Assembly: GCF_001426405.1 (NCBI RefSeq)
Contig: NZ_LMEP01000012.1
Location: forward strand, 325,948-389,947
Direction of reading: 5' to 3'
Length of the DNA stretch: 64,000 bases
From: Streptomyces sp. Root1304
Lineage (GTDB): Bacteria > Actinomycetota > Actinomycetes > Streptomycetales > Streptomycetaceae
Shown: piece after piece, positions 27,294-36,726 of the stretch
Position numbering within the stretch: position 1 is the stretch's first letter
Layout of the letters: the number at the start of each line of letters is the position of its first letter
Translations under genes and position numbers: made by a program
Notes under the pieces: generated by a model
What the model was told of the DNA's origin: nothing
What the model saw: the letters and a program-made list of their open reading frames with translations, nothing else
Databases searched by the model: none

Positions 27294-28619
27294 CTACCTC
27301 TTGACGCGAACGGTCTTGGTGGAGCGGGTCTCGAGTGTCATCTCGTCCGCTTCCGCGACCTTCGCCTTCAAACGCACAGTACCGGTCGCCGCGTCGACCA
27401 CGTCGACCACCTTCGAAAGGAGTTTCGCCGTATCCGCGTTGCCGGAGGCCGCCGCGAGCTGCACGGCGCGCCCCAATTTGGCCGTCGCGCCGTCGTGATC
27501 GCCCGATTTGCGGGCATCCAGACCCTGCTGGATGACGTCCGCCAGCTCGGCCTGGCCGGTGTAGTGCGCGACCTGCGGGTTGATCGAGGTCGACATCGCC
27601 AGGTCGTCCGTCCACACCGCCCGTACCAGTCCTTGGGACAGCGTCCGGGGGTCGCCGCCCAGCGGGTCCGGCGCGATCAGGGAGACCCGGGCGGCCAGCA
27701 TCTCCCGGCCGACCGCCGCCTGCGGGACCCGCACGCTCACGTGGTAGTCGCGGGACTCGTCGCCCCACGAGCCCGTCGGGTAGTCCCCGGCGCGCGGCCC
27801 GGCCTCCGTACGCCGCCCGCTCAGGTCCTCGACCGTCGGCGCCACCTGCTTCACGAAGGCGATCTCCACCCCGACCGGGGTCCACAGGCGCAGCGCGACG
27901 TCCGCCACGCCCTTGCCCATCGCGTGCTCCATCATCGACGTGAAGTCGCCGGCGAGGGCGGCGGGGTCGGCGACGATGTCGGCGGTGCCGAGGAGGGCCG
28001 AGGCGATCCCGGTGACCTCCTTGACCTCCCAGTCGGTGCCCACCCCGCGCGCGTCACAGGTGAAGCGGCCCGCGCAGGCGTCGAGCGCGGCCCGCAGCTC
28101 CTCGGGCGTCTCGTGCTCGTTGCGGCCGTCGGTGAGCAGGATGCCGTGCCGGATGGTGAGGCCGGCGGAGGACAGCAGCCGGTCCGCGAGCCGCAGCCAG
28201 GTGCCGATCGCGGTGCCGCCGCCCGCGCTCAGCCGGCGCAGCGACTCCTTGGCCTCGGCCCGGGTGCGGGCGTCGGCCACCGCGAGGCGGCCCTGCCCCG
28301 GGTAGATCTCCGCGGCCTGGTGGGTCCCGGCGACGATGGCGAAGGCCGTGCCGTCGCGCAGGGTGTCGACGGCGGCGGCGGTCGCCTCGCGCGCGCCGCG
28401 CATCTTGGTGGCGGGGTAGTCCATCGAACCGGAGCAGTCGACCATGATCACGACCCCGGCGGCGCCGTCGCCCACCGGGCCGGACAGCCCGCTGGTGCCG
28501 CCGCCGGTCGAGGTGACCGTGACGATCGCGCTGACGTCCCTGCCGCCCTCGGGCAGGAACTCGTTCTGGTAGACGTCCACCGAGAACTGCGGCACGGTCG
28601 ACTTGGAGAAGTTCGCCAT
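27294..28619 (-). CDS. von Willebrand factor A domain protein
   Basis: A 441-residue cytoplasmic protein (no signal peptide). A beta strand region (about 1-60) precedes a VWA domain with a complete MIDAS: DCSGS in VVIMVDCSGSMDYPATKM (about 64-82), the conserved Thr in GGTAIGTWL and Asp in LLTDGRNEHET. A beta domain and a helical bundle (about 350-425, GLDARKSGDHDGATAKLGRAVQLA) resembling a single TPR-like hairpin follow. VWA proteins bind partners through a bridging metal ion. Here it lies between the PP2C phosphatase and the FHA protein, suggesting a scaffold for the kinase module. Confidence 0.85.
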   Translation of the reverse strand: MANFSKSTVPQFSVDVYQNEFLPEGGRDVSAIVTVTSTGGGTSGLSGPVGDGAAGVVIMVDCSGSMDYPATKMRGAREATAAAVDTLRDGTAFAIVAGTHQAAEIYPGQGRLAVADARTRAEAKESLRRLSAGGGTAIGTWLRLADRLLSSAGLTIRHGILLTDGRNEHETPEELRAALDACAGRFTCDARGVGTDWEVKEVTGIASALLGTADIVADPAALAGDFTSMMEHAMGKGVADVALRLWTPVGVEIAFVKQVAPTVEDLSGRRTEAGPRAGDYPTGSWGDESRDYHVSVRVPQAAVGREMLAARVSLIAPDPLGGDPRTLSQGLVRAVWTDDLAMSTSINPQVAHYTGQAELADVIQQGLDARKSGDHDGATAKLGRAVQLAAASGNADTAKLLSKVVDVVDAATGTVRLKAKVAEADEMTLETRSTKTVRVKR

Positions 28620-28672
28620 CTGTTACGGCTCCTCGGGCAACGACGGAGAAGGGACGGGGGAGCGGCGACCGC

Positions 28673-30163
28673 TCAGGCGGATCCCGCCTCTGGGGGAGTG
28701 ACGGTGAACGGCACGAGCGCGACCGTGATGTTGTCGTGGCCACCGCCGTCCAGGGCGTGTCCGACGAGGACCTGGGCGCTGTGCAGCGGGCGCTCCGCCG
28801 CGTCGGCCGGGACGACCCTGGCCATGTCCTCGGCGGCCTCGGCGTAGTTCCACAGCCCGTCCGTGCAGACGACGACCACACCCGACCGGTCGGGCTTGAA
28901 CGCGGCCGTGTGCGGCTCCAGTTCGTAGGCGTCGGCGCCCAGCCAGCCGGTGATCGCGTGGGCGCGCTCGTCGGCGTACGCCTGTTCCACGTTCATCAGG
29001 CCGGCGGCGACCATCTGGGCGGCCCACGAGTCGTCCTCGGTGAGCCGGGCGGGCGGGGTGGCCCGGTCGTCCGGCACCCAGTAGGCGCGGCTGTCGCCGA
29101 CCCAGCCCACGACGAGCAGGCCGTCGGCGACGACGGATCCCACGATGGTGCAGGCCGGAGCGTTGCTGCGGCGGTGCTGTTCGTGCTCGGCGCCGTCCCT
29201 GCCGGGTTCCTCCGCCAGGGAGTTGACGGCCTCGGCGGCGGCCACGATCGCCTCGTGCATCGCCTGCTGCGGGTGGGTGCCCCGGGGCAGCGCGGCGAGC
29301 AGCGAGGCGCCGGCCGCCTCGGCGGCGGCGGCGGAGGCCTCGTCGGGGCGGGTCGCCGAGGAGACGCCGTCGCAGACGATGGCGACGGTGGCGGGGGAGC
29401 CGTCGGGGAGTGTGGTCGAGGAGACGGCGAACGCGTCCTCGTTGCGGTGGTGGCGCAGCCCGCGGTCACTGACGGCGGCGACGCGGTCGAGCTCCCGCTC
29501 CATGTGGTCGCGCTCGCGGGGCTGCGCGTGCCCGCAGTTCTCGCAGTAGCCGTCGGTGTCGACCCGGCCGGCGCGGCAGGCGACACAGAGGGCGGCGGAG
29601 GCGGGGGCCGCCGGAGCCGCGGGGGCCGCCGGGGCGGGCGGTACGGGGTCCACCCGGACCGCCGTCCGCGGATCGGGGGCCGCCAGCTCGAAGTCGCCGC
29701 TGCCCGTGGTCGTCTCCCCACCGGGCGGCACCGGTCCGTCGGTACGCACCGGAGCCGGACCGGCGGGAGGCGTATTGCCCGGAGACGTACCGCCCGGGGC
29801 TGAACCGCCCGGCGTCGTACCGCCCGCAGCCGCACCCCCCGGCGTCACACCTCCCTGCTCCGTGCCCGCTTGCGCCGTGGCGACCGGCATCGTCGGCAGG
29901 TCGCGGCCGCCCGAGTCGGTGCCCGGCAGGTCTCCCGGGTGCTGGGTCAGCGTCGACAGCGAACCGGGGTCGCGGGGCGGGGCGTCCGGCCAGGCCACGG
30001 GCGTGCCGATGGCCACGGTCGGGCGGTCCGGCTCCTCCCCGGCGGCCGCCACGGCCGTCAGGTCGTACCCGCACGCCCCGCAGAACCGGTCGCCCGACTC
30101 CAGGGGTTCCGCGCAGTCCGGACAGGTGACCAGTCCGTGCGACGGCTTCGGCTTCTGGGACAT
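28673..30163 (-). CDS. PP2C-type Ser/Thr protein phosphatase with zinc ribbons
   Basis: About 496 residues. Cys14, Cys17, Cys28 and Cys31 form an N-terminal zinc ribbon; a Pro/Gly/Thr-rich linker follows; a second ribbon (CVACRAGRVDTDGYCENCG) lies directly before the catalytic domain. PPM/PP2C motifs: SDRGLRHHRNEDAF, IVCDGVSS, GWVGDSRAYWV, VCTDGLWN and GGHDNITVALV, with all metal-binding Asp present. It would dephosphorylate targets of the kinase encoded directly upstream. ATG 30163 lies two bases after the kinase stop; GTG 30169, overlapping that stop as GTGA, would add two residues and is equally possible. Confidence 0.88.
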   Translation of the reverse strand: MSQKPKPSHGLVTCPDCAEPLESGDRFCGACGYDLTAVAAAGEEPDRPTVAIGTPVAWPDAPPRDPGSLSTLTQHPGDLPGTDSGGRDLPTMPVATAQAGTEQGGVTPGGAAAGGTTPGGSAPGGTSPGNTPPAGPAPVRTDGPVPPGGETTTGSGDFELAAPDPRTAVRVDPVPPAPAAPAAPAAPASAALCVACRAGRVDTDGYCENCGHAQPRERDHMERELDRVAAVSDRGLRHHRNEDAFAVSSTTLPDGSPATVAIVCDGVSSATRPDEASAAAAEAAGASLLAALPRGTHPQQAMHEAIVAAAEAVNSLAEEPGRDGAEHEQHRRSNAPACTIVGSVVADGLLVVGWVGDSRAYWVPDDRATPPARLTEDDSWAAQMVAAGLMNVEQAYADERAHAITGWLGADAYELEPHTAAFKPDRSGVVVVCTDGLWNYAEAAEDMARVVPADAAERPLHSAQVLVGHALDGGGHDNITVALVPFTVTPPEAGSA

Positions 30164-30165
30164 CC

Positions 30166-32697
30166 TCACACCCACGTCCGGGGGCGGAAGCGGTTGGCCC
30201 GCTCCACCAGTTCGATCCTCTCCTCGCCCCGCTGGGCGAGCCGGGCCAGCACCCGGTACGAGCGTTCGAGGCCGAAGCGCAGTCCGCGCTCGTCCAGTTC
30301 ACTCCCGAGCAGCAGCGCGCCGCCGCCCGGTTCCGCACCGGGACTCCCGGAGAGTACCCAGTCGAGAGCCGTCCCGAGCACCTCCGTCGACAACTGCTCC
30401 CGGCGCACCGCGTCCAGGCCGAAGCCCTGGAGCGCGGAGACCTGCGCCGCGGCGGCCGTCAGATCGGGTCCGAGCGGCTCGGCCGCCGGGCGCCGCCGCA
30501 GCCGCGCCCGCACGGTCGCCACCCGGGCCGCCGTGTAGTGGATCGAGGCCTCCGGCACGGACTCCAGGGTCCGTACGGCCCCGGCGCGGTCGCCCGCCGC
30601 GAGCTGCACCCGGGCGAGCCCGAAGGCCGCGCTGACGAAGCTCGGGTCGGTGGCCCACACCAGGCGGTAGTACTCGGCGGCGTTGTCCAGCTGGCCGAGC
30701 ACCTCGGCGCAGATCCCGAGCGCCAGCTTCGGCGACGGCTCGCCGGGGAAGGCGTCGTACACCGCGTCGAAGGCGAGCGCCGCGTGCTCGTGGTCCCCGG
30801 TCACCAGGGAGGTGACGCCCCGGTACCAGACGATCCGCCAGTCGTCCGGGTCCCGCTCCTCCAGACCCGCCAGGGTCCGTACGGCGGAGGGCAGATCACC
30901 CAGTTCCAGCTGGGCCCGCAGGGTGCGCAGCCGCAGCTCCGTGGAGGGCGCGGGCGCGGCCTGCAGCGCGGCGAGCAGTTCGCCGGGGGCGGCGACCGCG
31001 AGTCCGGCGAGCAGACCGGCGTTGGGGTCGCCGATGTCGACGTGCGGCACGGGCAGCGCGAGCGCGGTGGCGGGCGTGTCGAGCGGCGCGAGCAGGGACC
31101 CGAGCCCCTGCCCGGACGCCGGGAGGGCGACGGGAGCGGGCGCCCCGGGCACGGCGGCAGCGGCCCGCTTGCGCCCGGTGCGCGCCCCCAGCAGCGACAC
31201 GTCCTCCGTCAGCTCCGCGAACAGGGCCGTGTCCGTGACCCGGACCTCCGTGCCGAACAGCGTCGAGAGCGCCGGGCGCGGCCGCCCCGACTGGAGCGCC
31301 ACGACCTCGCGCAGCACCCCGGTCAGCTGCTCGGCCATCTCCTGCGCGGAGGCGAACCGGCGCGCCGGGTCCGGGTCGGTGGCGCGGACCAGGAAGCGGT
31401 AGAAGGACTCGTACGTCCGGAAGACCTCGATGTGCTCCGGGTCCGGCAGCGAGTCCACGAAGACGTTCGTGTAGCCCTGGAAGTCGAAGGTCATCACGGC
31501 GAGCGTGCGCGCCACCGTGTACAGGTCGCTCGCCACCGAGGGACCGACCTCGGCCACCTCCGGCGCCTGGTAGCCGACCGTGCCGTAGATCGCGGACTCG
31601 TCGTCGTCCATCCGCCGGACCGCGCCCATGTCGATCAGCTTCAGCTGGTCCTCGGACTGGATGGCGTTGTCGACCTTGAAGTCGCAGTACAGCAGGTTCC
31701 TGCTGTGCAGGTGCCCGAGCGCCTCCAGGGCCTCGATCCCGTACGCGCAGGCCTGCTCGACCGGCAGCGGATCGCGCCGGCCGTCGGGGGTGCGCCGGTC
31801 GTTGGCGATCTCCTTGAGGGACTTGCCGCCGACGTACTCCATGACGATGTAGCCGTCCATGGAGCCGGTGCGCTGGTCGAGGTGCTCGACGAAGTTGTAG
31901 ATGCGGACGATGTTGGAGTGCTCGATCTCGGCGAGGAAGCGGCGCTCCGAGATCGCCGCCTCCATCGCGTCCTGGTCGCCGGTGTCGAGCAGGCCCTTGA
32001 GGACCACCCACCGGTCGGAGACGGCCCGGTCGACGGCCAGGTAGATCCAGCCGAGGCCGCCGTGCGCGAGACAGCCCGCGACCTCGTACTGGCCGTGGAC
32101 GATGTCCCCGCCGCGCAGCTTCGGCACGAAGGAGTACGGGTGCCCGCACTTGGTGCAGAAGCCCTCCGTACGGCCCGGCCGCTCGCCCCGCGAACGGCCC
32201 ACGGGCGCCCCGCAGTCGGAGCGGGAGCAGAAACGCTTCCGCTCGGGGACCTCGGGGTTCTCCATGACCGCCGCCCGCGGGTCCGGGCGCGGCACCTCGG
32301 GGATCGACACCAGACCCGCGCCCAGCCGGTTGCGGGCGGACTGGCCGGTCGAGGTGCCGGAGCTGCGCACCGACACCGAGCGGGACGTGGACGCCCCGGA
32401 GAGCGAGCGCGACAGCCGCCCCGAGACCGAACGCCGGGACGTCGACGAACGCGACGAGGCCCGCGAGGACGCCCGCGAGGAGGCGGAGTCCGGCCCCCCG
32501 ACGCCGGAAGCGCTGCCCGTGCCCGACTTCCTGCCGGGCACGGCCATCCCCGTCGGCGTCGACCCGATCAGCCCGCCGGGCGCCACCACCGGGGCGAGCC
32601 CGCAGGTGTCGCAGTACAGCTCGCCGCCTCCCATGTCCTCGTACGAACCCTCGCACGAAGGACGCTGACAGCTCCCCACACCCGTCTCCCCGCTCAC
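30166..32697 (-). CDS. pknG: PknG-type serine/threonine kinase with zinc module and TPR region
   Basis: 843 residues. A first Cys4 motif (Cys10, 15, 29, 32), a Ser/Arg-rich segment (71-115), and a rubredoxin-like module (Cys157, 162, 181, 184) are followed by the kinase (about 200-470): Gly-rich CLAHGGLGWIYLA, Lys234 in VVLKG, Asp339 in YCDFKVDN (RD-less, as in PknG) and Asp356 in LIDMGAV. The C-terminal half is TPR-like helical repeats. Mycobacterial PknG has the same rubredoxin-kinase-TPR order and controls glutamate metabolism through the FHA protein GarA. The additional first Cys4 motif and Ser-rich linker are not in that protein. GTG 32697 overlaps the upstream stop. Confidence 0.92.
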   Translation of the reverse strand: MSGETGVGSCQRPSCEGSYEDMGGGELYCDTCGLAPVVAPGGLIGSTPTGMAVPGRKSGTGSASGVGGPDSASSRASSRASSRSSTSRRSVSGRLSRSLSGASTSRSVSVRSSGTSTGQSARNRLGAGLVSIPEVPRPDPRAAVMENPEVPERKRFCSRSDCGAPVGRSRGERPGRTEGFCTKCGHPYSFVPKLRGGDIVHGQYEVAGCLAHGGLGWIYLAVDRAVSDRWVVLKGLLDTGDQDAMEAAISERRFLAEIEHSNIVRIYNFVEHLDQRTGSMDGYIVMEYVGGKSLKEIANDRRTPDGRRDPLPVEQACAYGIEALEALGHLHSRNLLYCDFKVDNAIQSEDQLKLIDMGAVRRMDDDESAIYGTVGYQAPEVAEVGPSVASDLYTVARTLAVMTFDFQGYTNVFVDSLPDPEHIEVFRTYESFYRFLVRATDPDPARRFASAQEMAEQLTGVLREVVALQSGRPRPALSTLFGTEVRVTDTALFAELTEDVSLLGARTGRKRAAAAVPGAPAPVALPASGQGLGSLLAPLDTPATALALPVPHVDIGDPNAGLLAGLAVAAPGELLAALQAAPAPSTELRLRTLRAQLELGDLPSAVRTLAGLEERDPDDWRIVWYRGVTSLVTGDHEHAALAFDAVYDAFPGEPSPKLALGICAEVLGQLDNAAEYYRLVWATDPSFVSAAFGLARVQLAAGDRAGAVRTLESVPEASIHYTAARVATVRARLRRRPAAEPLGPDLTAAAAQVSALQGFGLDAVRREQLSTEVLGTALDWVLSGSPGAEPGGGALLLGSELDERGLRFGLERSYRVLARLAQRGEERIELVERANRFRPRTWV

Positions 32698-33971
32698 CAC
32701 TGTCGTCCTCCCGCGTCTCTCGGGCCGGACAGTACGTCCGCCGCCGCCTGCTGGTACCGCAGCACGGCCTGTTCCGCGACCCGCAGATCGCAGGGCGCGC
32801 TCCACAGCATCCTGCGCGCCGCGTCGTACCGCTCCACCAGCACCGGGTCCTCCGCCGCGCCCAGTCGCGCCACCTTCGCCTTGTACGCGTCCAGCCGGCC
32901 GCGCAGCTCCGCCCGCACCGCGAGCGGCGCCGTCACCGCGGTCAACGACTCCCGTGCCCGCAGCAGTTCGTCCTCCGCCTCCCGCTCCAGCGAATCCAGG
33001 AGCGGCGACAGCCGGTGCCACCGGGCGTGCCTGCGGTACTCGGCGGCGGCCGCCAGCCGTTCCTGCAGCACGATCGGCGGCCCGCTGACGGCCGGCACCT
33101 CGGAGGCGGCGATCTTCGCCAGCACCTCGCCGCGCGCCGCCCGCGCCTCCGCGAGCGTACGGTCCGCCCGCGAGAGCACGTCCCGCAGCCGCAGCAGCCG
33201 GTCCTCGGAGTCCTGCCGGACCGCGAGCACCGCCTCGATCTCCCGCCGGACGTCCTCCAGGGCCAGCGCCGCCCGGTCGTACCGCTCGGTGTCCGGCCTG
33301 CCGCCGCCGGGCGCCGAACTCCCCGCCGCCGGACGCCAGAAGGCCAGCGGATCCGTCACGACCTGGGAGCGCAGCGCGGTCAGCTCGGCCGTGATCGCCT
33401 CCAGCTCGTCCCCGGCCGGGTGCTCCCCGGGCCGCACGCCCACCGAGTGCGCGAGCGAACGCGTCCGGCCCAGCTCCGCGGCGAGCAGGTCTATCCGGGC
33501 GGGCAGCGCCGACCAGACCGCGTCCGCGGTCACCACCACGTCCAGCGAGGAGGCGTACAGCTCGTTCATCCGCCGGACCAGGCCCTCCAGCGTGAACCGC
33601 TCCGCCAGCTGCCCCTGCCCGCCCGCGCCGCCCGCGACCAGCACGCTCTCGCCGCGCAGCCGCTCGGTCAGCTCCACGAGCTCCTCCCGGCCGGGCCAGC
33701 GGCGCCGGGCGCGCAGCTCACGGGCGTCCCGCAGGGCGCCGGTGTACACGTCGAAACAGGTCCAGAGCAGGGTGATGGTCCGCTCGGTCGCCGCCCAGCG
33801 GTCCCGGGTCGCGCCGGTGAGACCGGCCCCTTCGAGCAGCCTGCGGCCCGCGTGGTCCTGGAGCGCGAAGAGCGAGTCCTCGACCGCCTTGTGCTCGGCG
33901 CCGAGCCGCGCCAGCGCACGGTCCACCTCGTCCCGGTCCATCACCGGACCGGGGGGTCCCGTGACGCCCAT
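32694..33971 (-). CDS. Helical protein of unknown function in the PknG operon
   Basis: A 425-residue, almost wholly alpha-helical soluble protein, rich in Arg, Glu, Leu and Ala with heptad-like stretches (VDRALARLGAEHKAVEDSL; ESLTAVTAPLAVRAELRGRL). I recognise no domain. It begins 72 bases after the GlnH gene and its stop overlaps the kinase start, so it is tightly coupled to the kinase. Its place between sensor and kinase suggests an adaptor or coiled-coil scaffold linking membrane-bound GlnX to PknG; this is inference only. Confidence 0.75.
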   Translation of the reverse strand: MGVTGPPGPVMDRDEVDRALARLGAEHKAVEDSLFALQDHAGRRLLEGAGLTGATRDRWAATERTITLLWTCFDVYTGALRDARELRARRRWPGREELVELTERLRGESVLVAGGAGGQGQLAERFTLEGLVRRMNELYASSLDVVVTADAVWSALPARIDLLAAELGRTRSLAHSVGVRPGEHPAGDELEAITAELTALRSQVVTDPLAFWRPAAGSSAPGGGRPDTERYDRAALALEDVRREIEAVLAVRQDSEDRLLRLRDVLSRADRTLAEARAARGEVLAKIAASEVPAVSGPPIVLQERLAAAAEYRRHARWHRLSPLLDSLEREAEDELLRARESLTAVTAPLAVRAELRGRLDAYKAKVARLGAAEDPVLVERYDAARRMLWSAPCDLRVAEQAVLRYQQAAADVLSGPRDAGGRQW

Positions 33972-34043
33972 CGGTCACCTCTTCCTCTCCGTGTACGGGG
34001 CTGCTGGTACGGCGCTGCGCGTAGGGGCCGCGGGGGTACGGCG

Positions 34044-35081
34044 CTACTTGTACATGGGCGGGGGCGGCCCGGTTATCCCCGGCAGGTCCTTCTCCAGCCA
34101 CTCCTTGTACGCCTTCTGCCAGGGACCCTGCCGGTACCCGACGAGCACCTGGTTGACCCGGCGCACCAGGTCGTCGTTGCCCAGCTTGGCCGCCACCCCG
34201 TAGTACTCCTCGGTGAACGGCCGGCCCTTGAGCTCGACCGCCGGGTCCTGCGCGGCCTGGCCGGCCGCCAGGGCGTTGTCCGTGACGACCGCGTCGACCT
34301 CGCCCAGCTGGAGCCTGACCAGGCAGTCCAGCTGGTTGGGGACGGTCAGCAGGTCCTTGTCGTCCTTGGTGCCGTCGGCCTCGTCCTTGAAGACCGCGCC
34401 GAAGGACTTCTCCGCCAGCGCGTCGTAGGCGGTGGACCCCTCGGCGGTGCAGATCCGCTTCCCGCGCAGCGAGGAGTCGTAGCCCGTGATGCTCTTGTCG
34501 GCCTTGGCCGCGAGGACCTGCTGCCCGGCCTGGAAGTAGGCGGTGGAGAAGGCGACCTCCCCGATCCGCTTGCAGTTGATCGTCATCGTGCGCACGACGA
34601 GGTCGATCTTCCCGCTGTTCAGGAGGGCGGTCCGCTGGTTGGTGGGGATCGCCCGCAGGATCACGGCGTTCCGGTCGCCGAGGATGTCCGCGGCGACGGC
34701 CCGGGCCAGCTCGATGTCGAAGCCCTCCAGGGTGCCCTTCTCCGGGTCCCGGTAGCCCCAGCGGTAGCTGGACTGGTCGACGCCGACGACCAGCTTCCCG
34801 CGCTGCTTGATCGCGTCGATCGACGGGCCGTCCGCCGACGAGGGGGTCAGCGAGGCCTCCGGGTTCCGGCAGGTGTCCGCCCTGACCTGGATGCCCGTGC
34901 CGAGGCCGGGGCCCGGACCGTACGTCCCGGGGGCCGCGGCGGCGGCGCTCCCGTCCTGCGCCAGCGGCAGCAGGGTCAGCGAGGCGGTGAGCCCGCACGC
35001 CACGGCCATCGCGGCCACCCCGCCCCAGCCCCGGAACCGCTTCGCCGTCCGCCGCACCAGCGGGTACGCGCCGTTCGGCAT
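34044..35081 (-). CDS. glnH: GlnH-like amino-acid-binding protein
   Basis: A 345-residue secreted type II binding protein. A basic N terminus and hydrophobic segment (about 18-45) serve as signal; a Cys at about 28 could be a weak lipobox. The mature part has LVVGVDQSSYRWGYRDPEKGTLEGFDIELARAVA and IDLVVRTMTINCKRI, the pattern of glutamate/glutamine/aspartate binders. No ABC permease or ATPase follows. Instead it sits directly after the GlnX-like gene and before the kinase, as in mycobacteria, where GlnH reports extracellular aspartate/glutamate to GlnX and PknG. Binding specificity needs a ligand assay. Confidence 0.88.
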   Translation of the reverse strand: MPNGAYPLVRRTAKRFRGWGGVAAMAVACGLTASLTLLPLAQDGSAAAAAPGTYGPGPGLGTGIQVRADTCRNPEASLTPSSADGPSIDAIKQRGKLVVGVDQSSYRWGYRDPEKGTLEGFDIELARAVAADILGDRNAVILRAIPTNQRTALLNSGKIDLVVRTMTINCKRIGEVAFSTAYFQAGQQVLAAKADKSITGYDSSLRGKRICTAEGSTAYDALAEKSFGAVFKDEADGTKDDKDLLTVPNQLDCLVRLQLGEVDAVVTDNALAAGQAAQDPAVELKGRPFTEEYYGVAAKLGNDDLVRRVNQVLVGYRQGPWQKAYKEWLEKDLPGITGPPPPMYK

Positions 35082-35092
35082 CCCGCCCCCTC

Positions 35093-36520
35093 TCACCGGT
35101 ACTCCGACAGTCTGCGGTTGATGCCGAGCACGGCGCCCGCCGCACCCAGGATCCCGAGGGCGGCCGCGCCCAGCGGCAGCGCCGTCAGCGCGGCCCCGGC
35201 GTCCTCGGCGGAGCGGGTGAACTCGGCCTTCTCGTGGGCGAGGGCCCGCTCCAGGGCCGCGTCGACCTGGTCGAAGGCCTGGCCCGTCGAGTCCTTCGGG
35301 CCGACGATCCGGGTGAGGGCGCCCTCGTAGTCGCCGCCCTCGTCCTTCGCACGGGCTTCCTTGTGGAGGGTCTGCCACGTGCGGACGCGGTTCACGGCCT
35401 CGTCGACCGGCGTGCGGCCCGCGGCGTCGTCGGCCAGCTCGCCGGCGTCGGCGAGCGCGCCCGTCAGGGCCTCCATGCTCGCCGCGTAGTCCGCCTCGTA
35501 CTTGTCCTTGGTGCGGTCCTCGGTGAGCACCGCGCCCCGGGCGACCAGGGTCAGGTTCTCGTTGGCGCGGGCCGTGAGCGAGCTGATCCGGGCCGTGTTG
35601 AGGACCTGGAGCGACTCCTGCCCGTGCGCCTGGGCCTTGTTCAGGTCGGCGCGCGCCAGGGTGTGCGCGGTGGCGAGCCAGAGCAGGGCGACCACGGTGG
35701 CGGCGGTCGCGGCGAGCAGCCCGTGGTTGAACACCCGGTGGGTGCGGACGTAGTTGCGGCGCTGGGCCCAGCCGAGGGCGGCGAGGACGACCAGCCCCAC
35801 GGCGACCGACAGGTACGGCCAGGTGCGGGCGGCGGCGTCGTCCTTGCGGAGCCGCTCGGTCTCGGCCGTGTACAGCCGCTCGGCGGCGGGGAGCAGGGTG
35901 CTGGTCATCTGCTGGTTGGCGTACCGCAGATAGGCCCCGCCCAGCGGCAGGCCCTGCCGGTTGGCGGCCCGCGCGCGCTCCACCAGCCCCGTGTAGCGGG
36001 GGAGCTGTTCGTTCAGGGTGGCTATCTCGGCGGCCGACTGGCCCGAACCGTCGGTGCCCGCGGCGGCCTCGACGAGGAGCCGGGCGGCGGCGGCGATGTC
36101 CCGGTCGTACCGCTTGCGGGACTCCTCCGGTTCGAGCGTGCCCGCGAGGAAGCCGCTGGCGGCGGTGGTGTCCGCGTCGGCGAGGTAGCGGTAGATCGCG
36201 GCGGCGTCCCCGGACAGCGGCTGGCTGCGGTGCACGACGTCGTCGGCGGCGCCGGCCCGGTCGTCCACCTGGAAGGCGGTGACCGCCCCGAACGCGACGA
36301 GCAGCACCGCGAGTACGGCCCCGAGGATCTGCAGCCGGCCGGGCTCGGTCGTCGCGGCGACCCGCAGCCGCTCCCGGCCCACGGCCCACGCGCCCCGCCC
36401 CCCGGGCGGGACGGCGCCGGGCGCGGGCGACGGCTGCGCGGGCACGCCGGTCGGGCGTGCGGGCGCCGTGGCCGCGCCCCGCGCCACGGGGGCGGCGGGT
36501 GCGTTCGGCGGGTGTGTCAC
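35093..36520 (-). CDS. glnX: GlnX-like four-helix membrane sensor
   Basis: A 475-residue membrane protein. After a cytoplasmic Pro/Ala-rich N terminus (about 60 residues) there are four TM helices (near 77-98, 255-272, 286-307 and 443-463) separating two helical extracytoplasmic domains (about 100-250 and 310-440). The first resembles sensor four-helix bundles (AAAIYRYLADADTTAASGFL, then RYANQQM). Mycobacterial GlnX has this topology and transmits GlnH binding to PknG. GTG 36520 has GGGAGG upstream and starts the seven-gene operon. The signalling output inside the cell is not evident from the short cytoplasmic parts. Confidence 0.82.
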   Translation of the reverse strand: MTHPPNAPAAPVARGAATAPARPTGVPAQPSPAPGAVPPGGRGAWAVGRERLRVAATTEPGRLQILGAVLAVLLVAFGAVTAFQVDDRAGAADDVVHRSQPLSGDAAAIYRYLADADTTAASGFLAGTLEPEESRKRYDRDIAAAARLLVEAAAGTDGSGQSAAEIATLNEQLPRYTGLVERARAANRQGLPLGGAYLRYANQQMTSTLLPAAERLYTAETERLRKDDAAARTWPYLSVAVGLVVLAALGWAQRRNYVRTHRVFNHGLLAATAATVVALLWLATAHTLARADLNKAQAHGQESLQVLNTARISSLTARANENLTLVARGAVLTEDRTKDKYEADYAASMEALTGALADAGELADDAAGRTPVDEAVNRVRTWQTLHKEARAKDEGGDYEGALTRIVGPKDSTGQAFDQVDAALERALAHEKAEFTRSAEDAGAALTALPLGAAALGILGAAGAVLGINRRLSEYR

Positions 36521-36726
36521 TTGACCTCCCCCTGGGTCGCTGACGTCGGCCGGTCCGGCCAGCAGTATGGCCGCAGGGGGCCCTCCGCACACCGGGATTG
36601 ACTCGATCTTGTTCTTATCGTGCCGTATGCCCCCGGCAAGGCCGCGGGCACTCCCCTCACCTTGAATACGTCCTCACGCCGTCATCGGTTCCGTTCCGGA
36701 CATCGCTCGAACAGGTGAACATGCCG

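Noticed and set aside
34044..35081. GlnH-like protein as part of a glutamine ABC importer
   Set aside because: No permease or ATPase is in the operon; order and partners match the GlnX-PknG sensory system instead.
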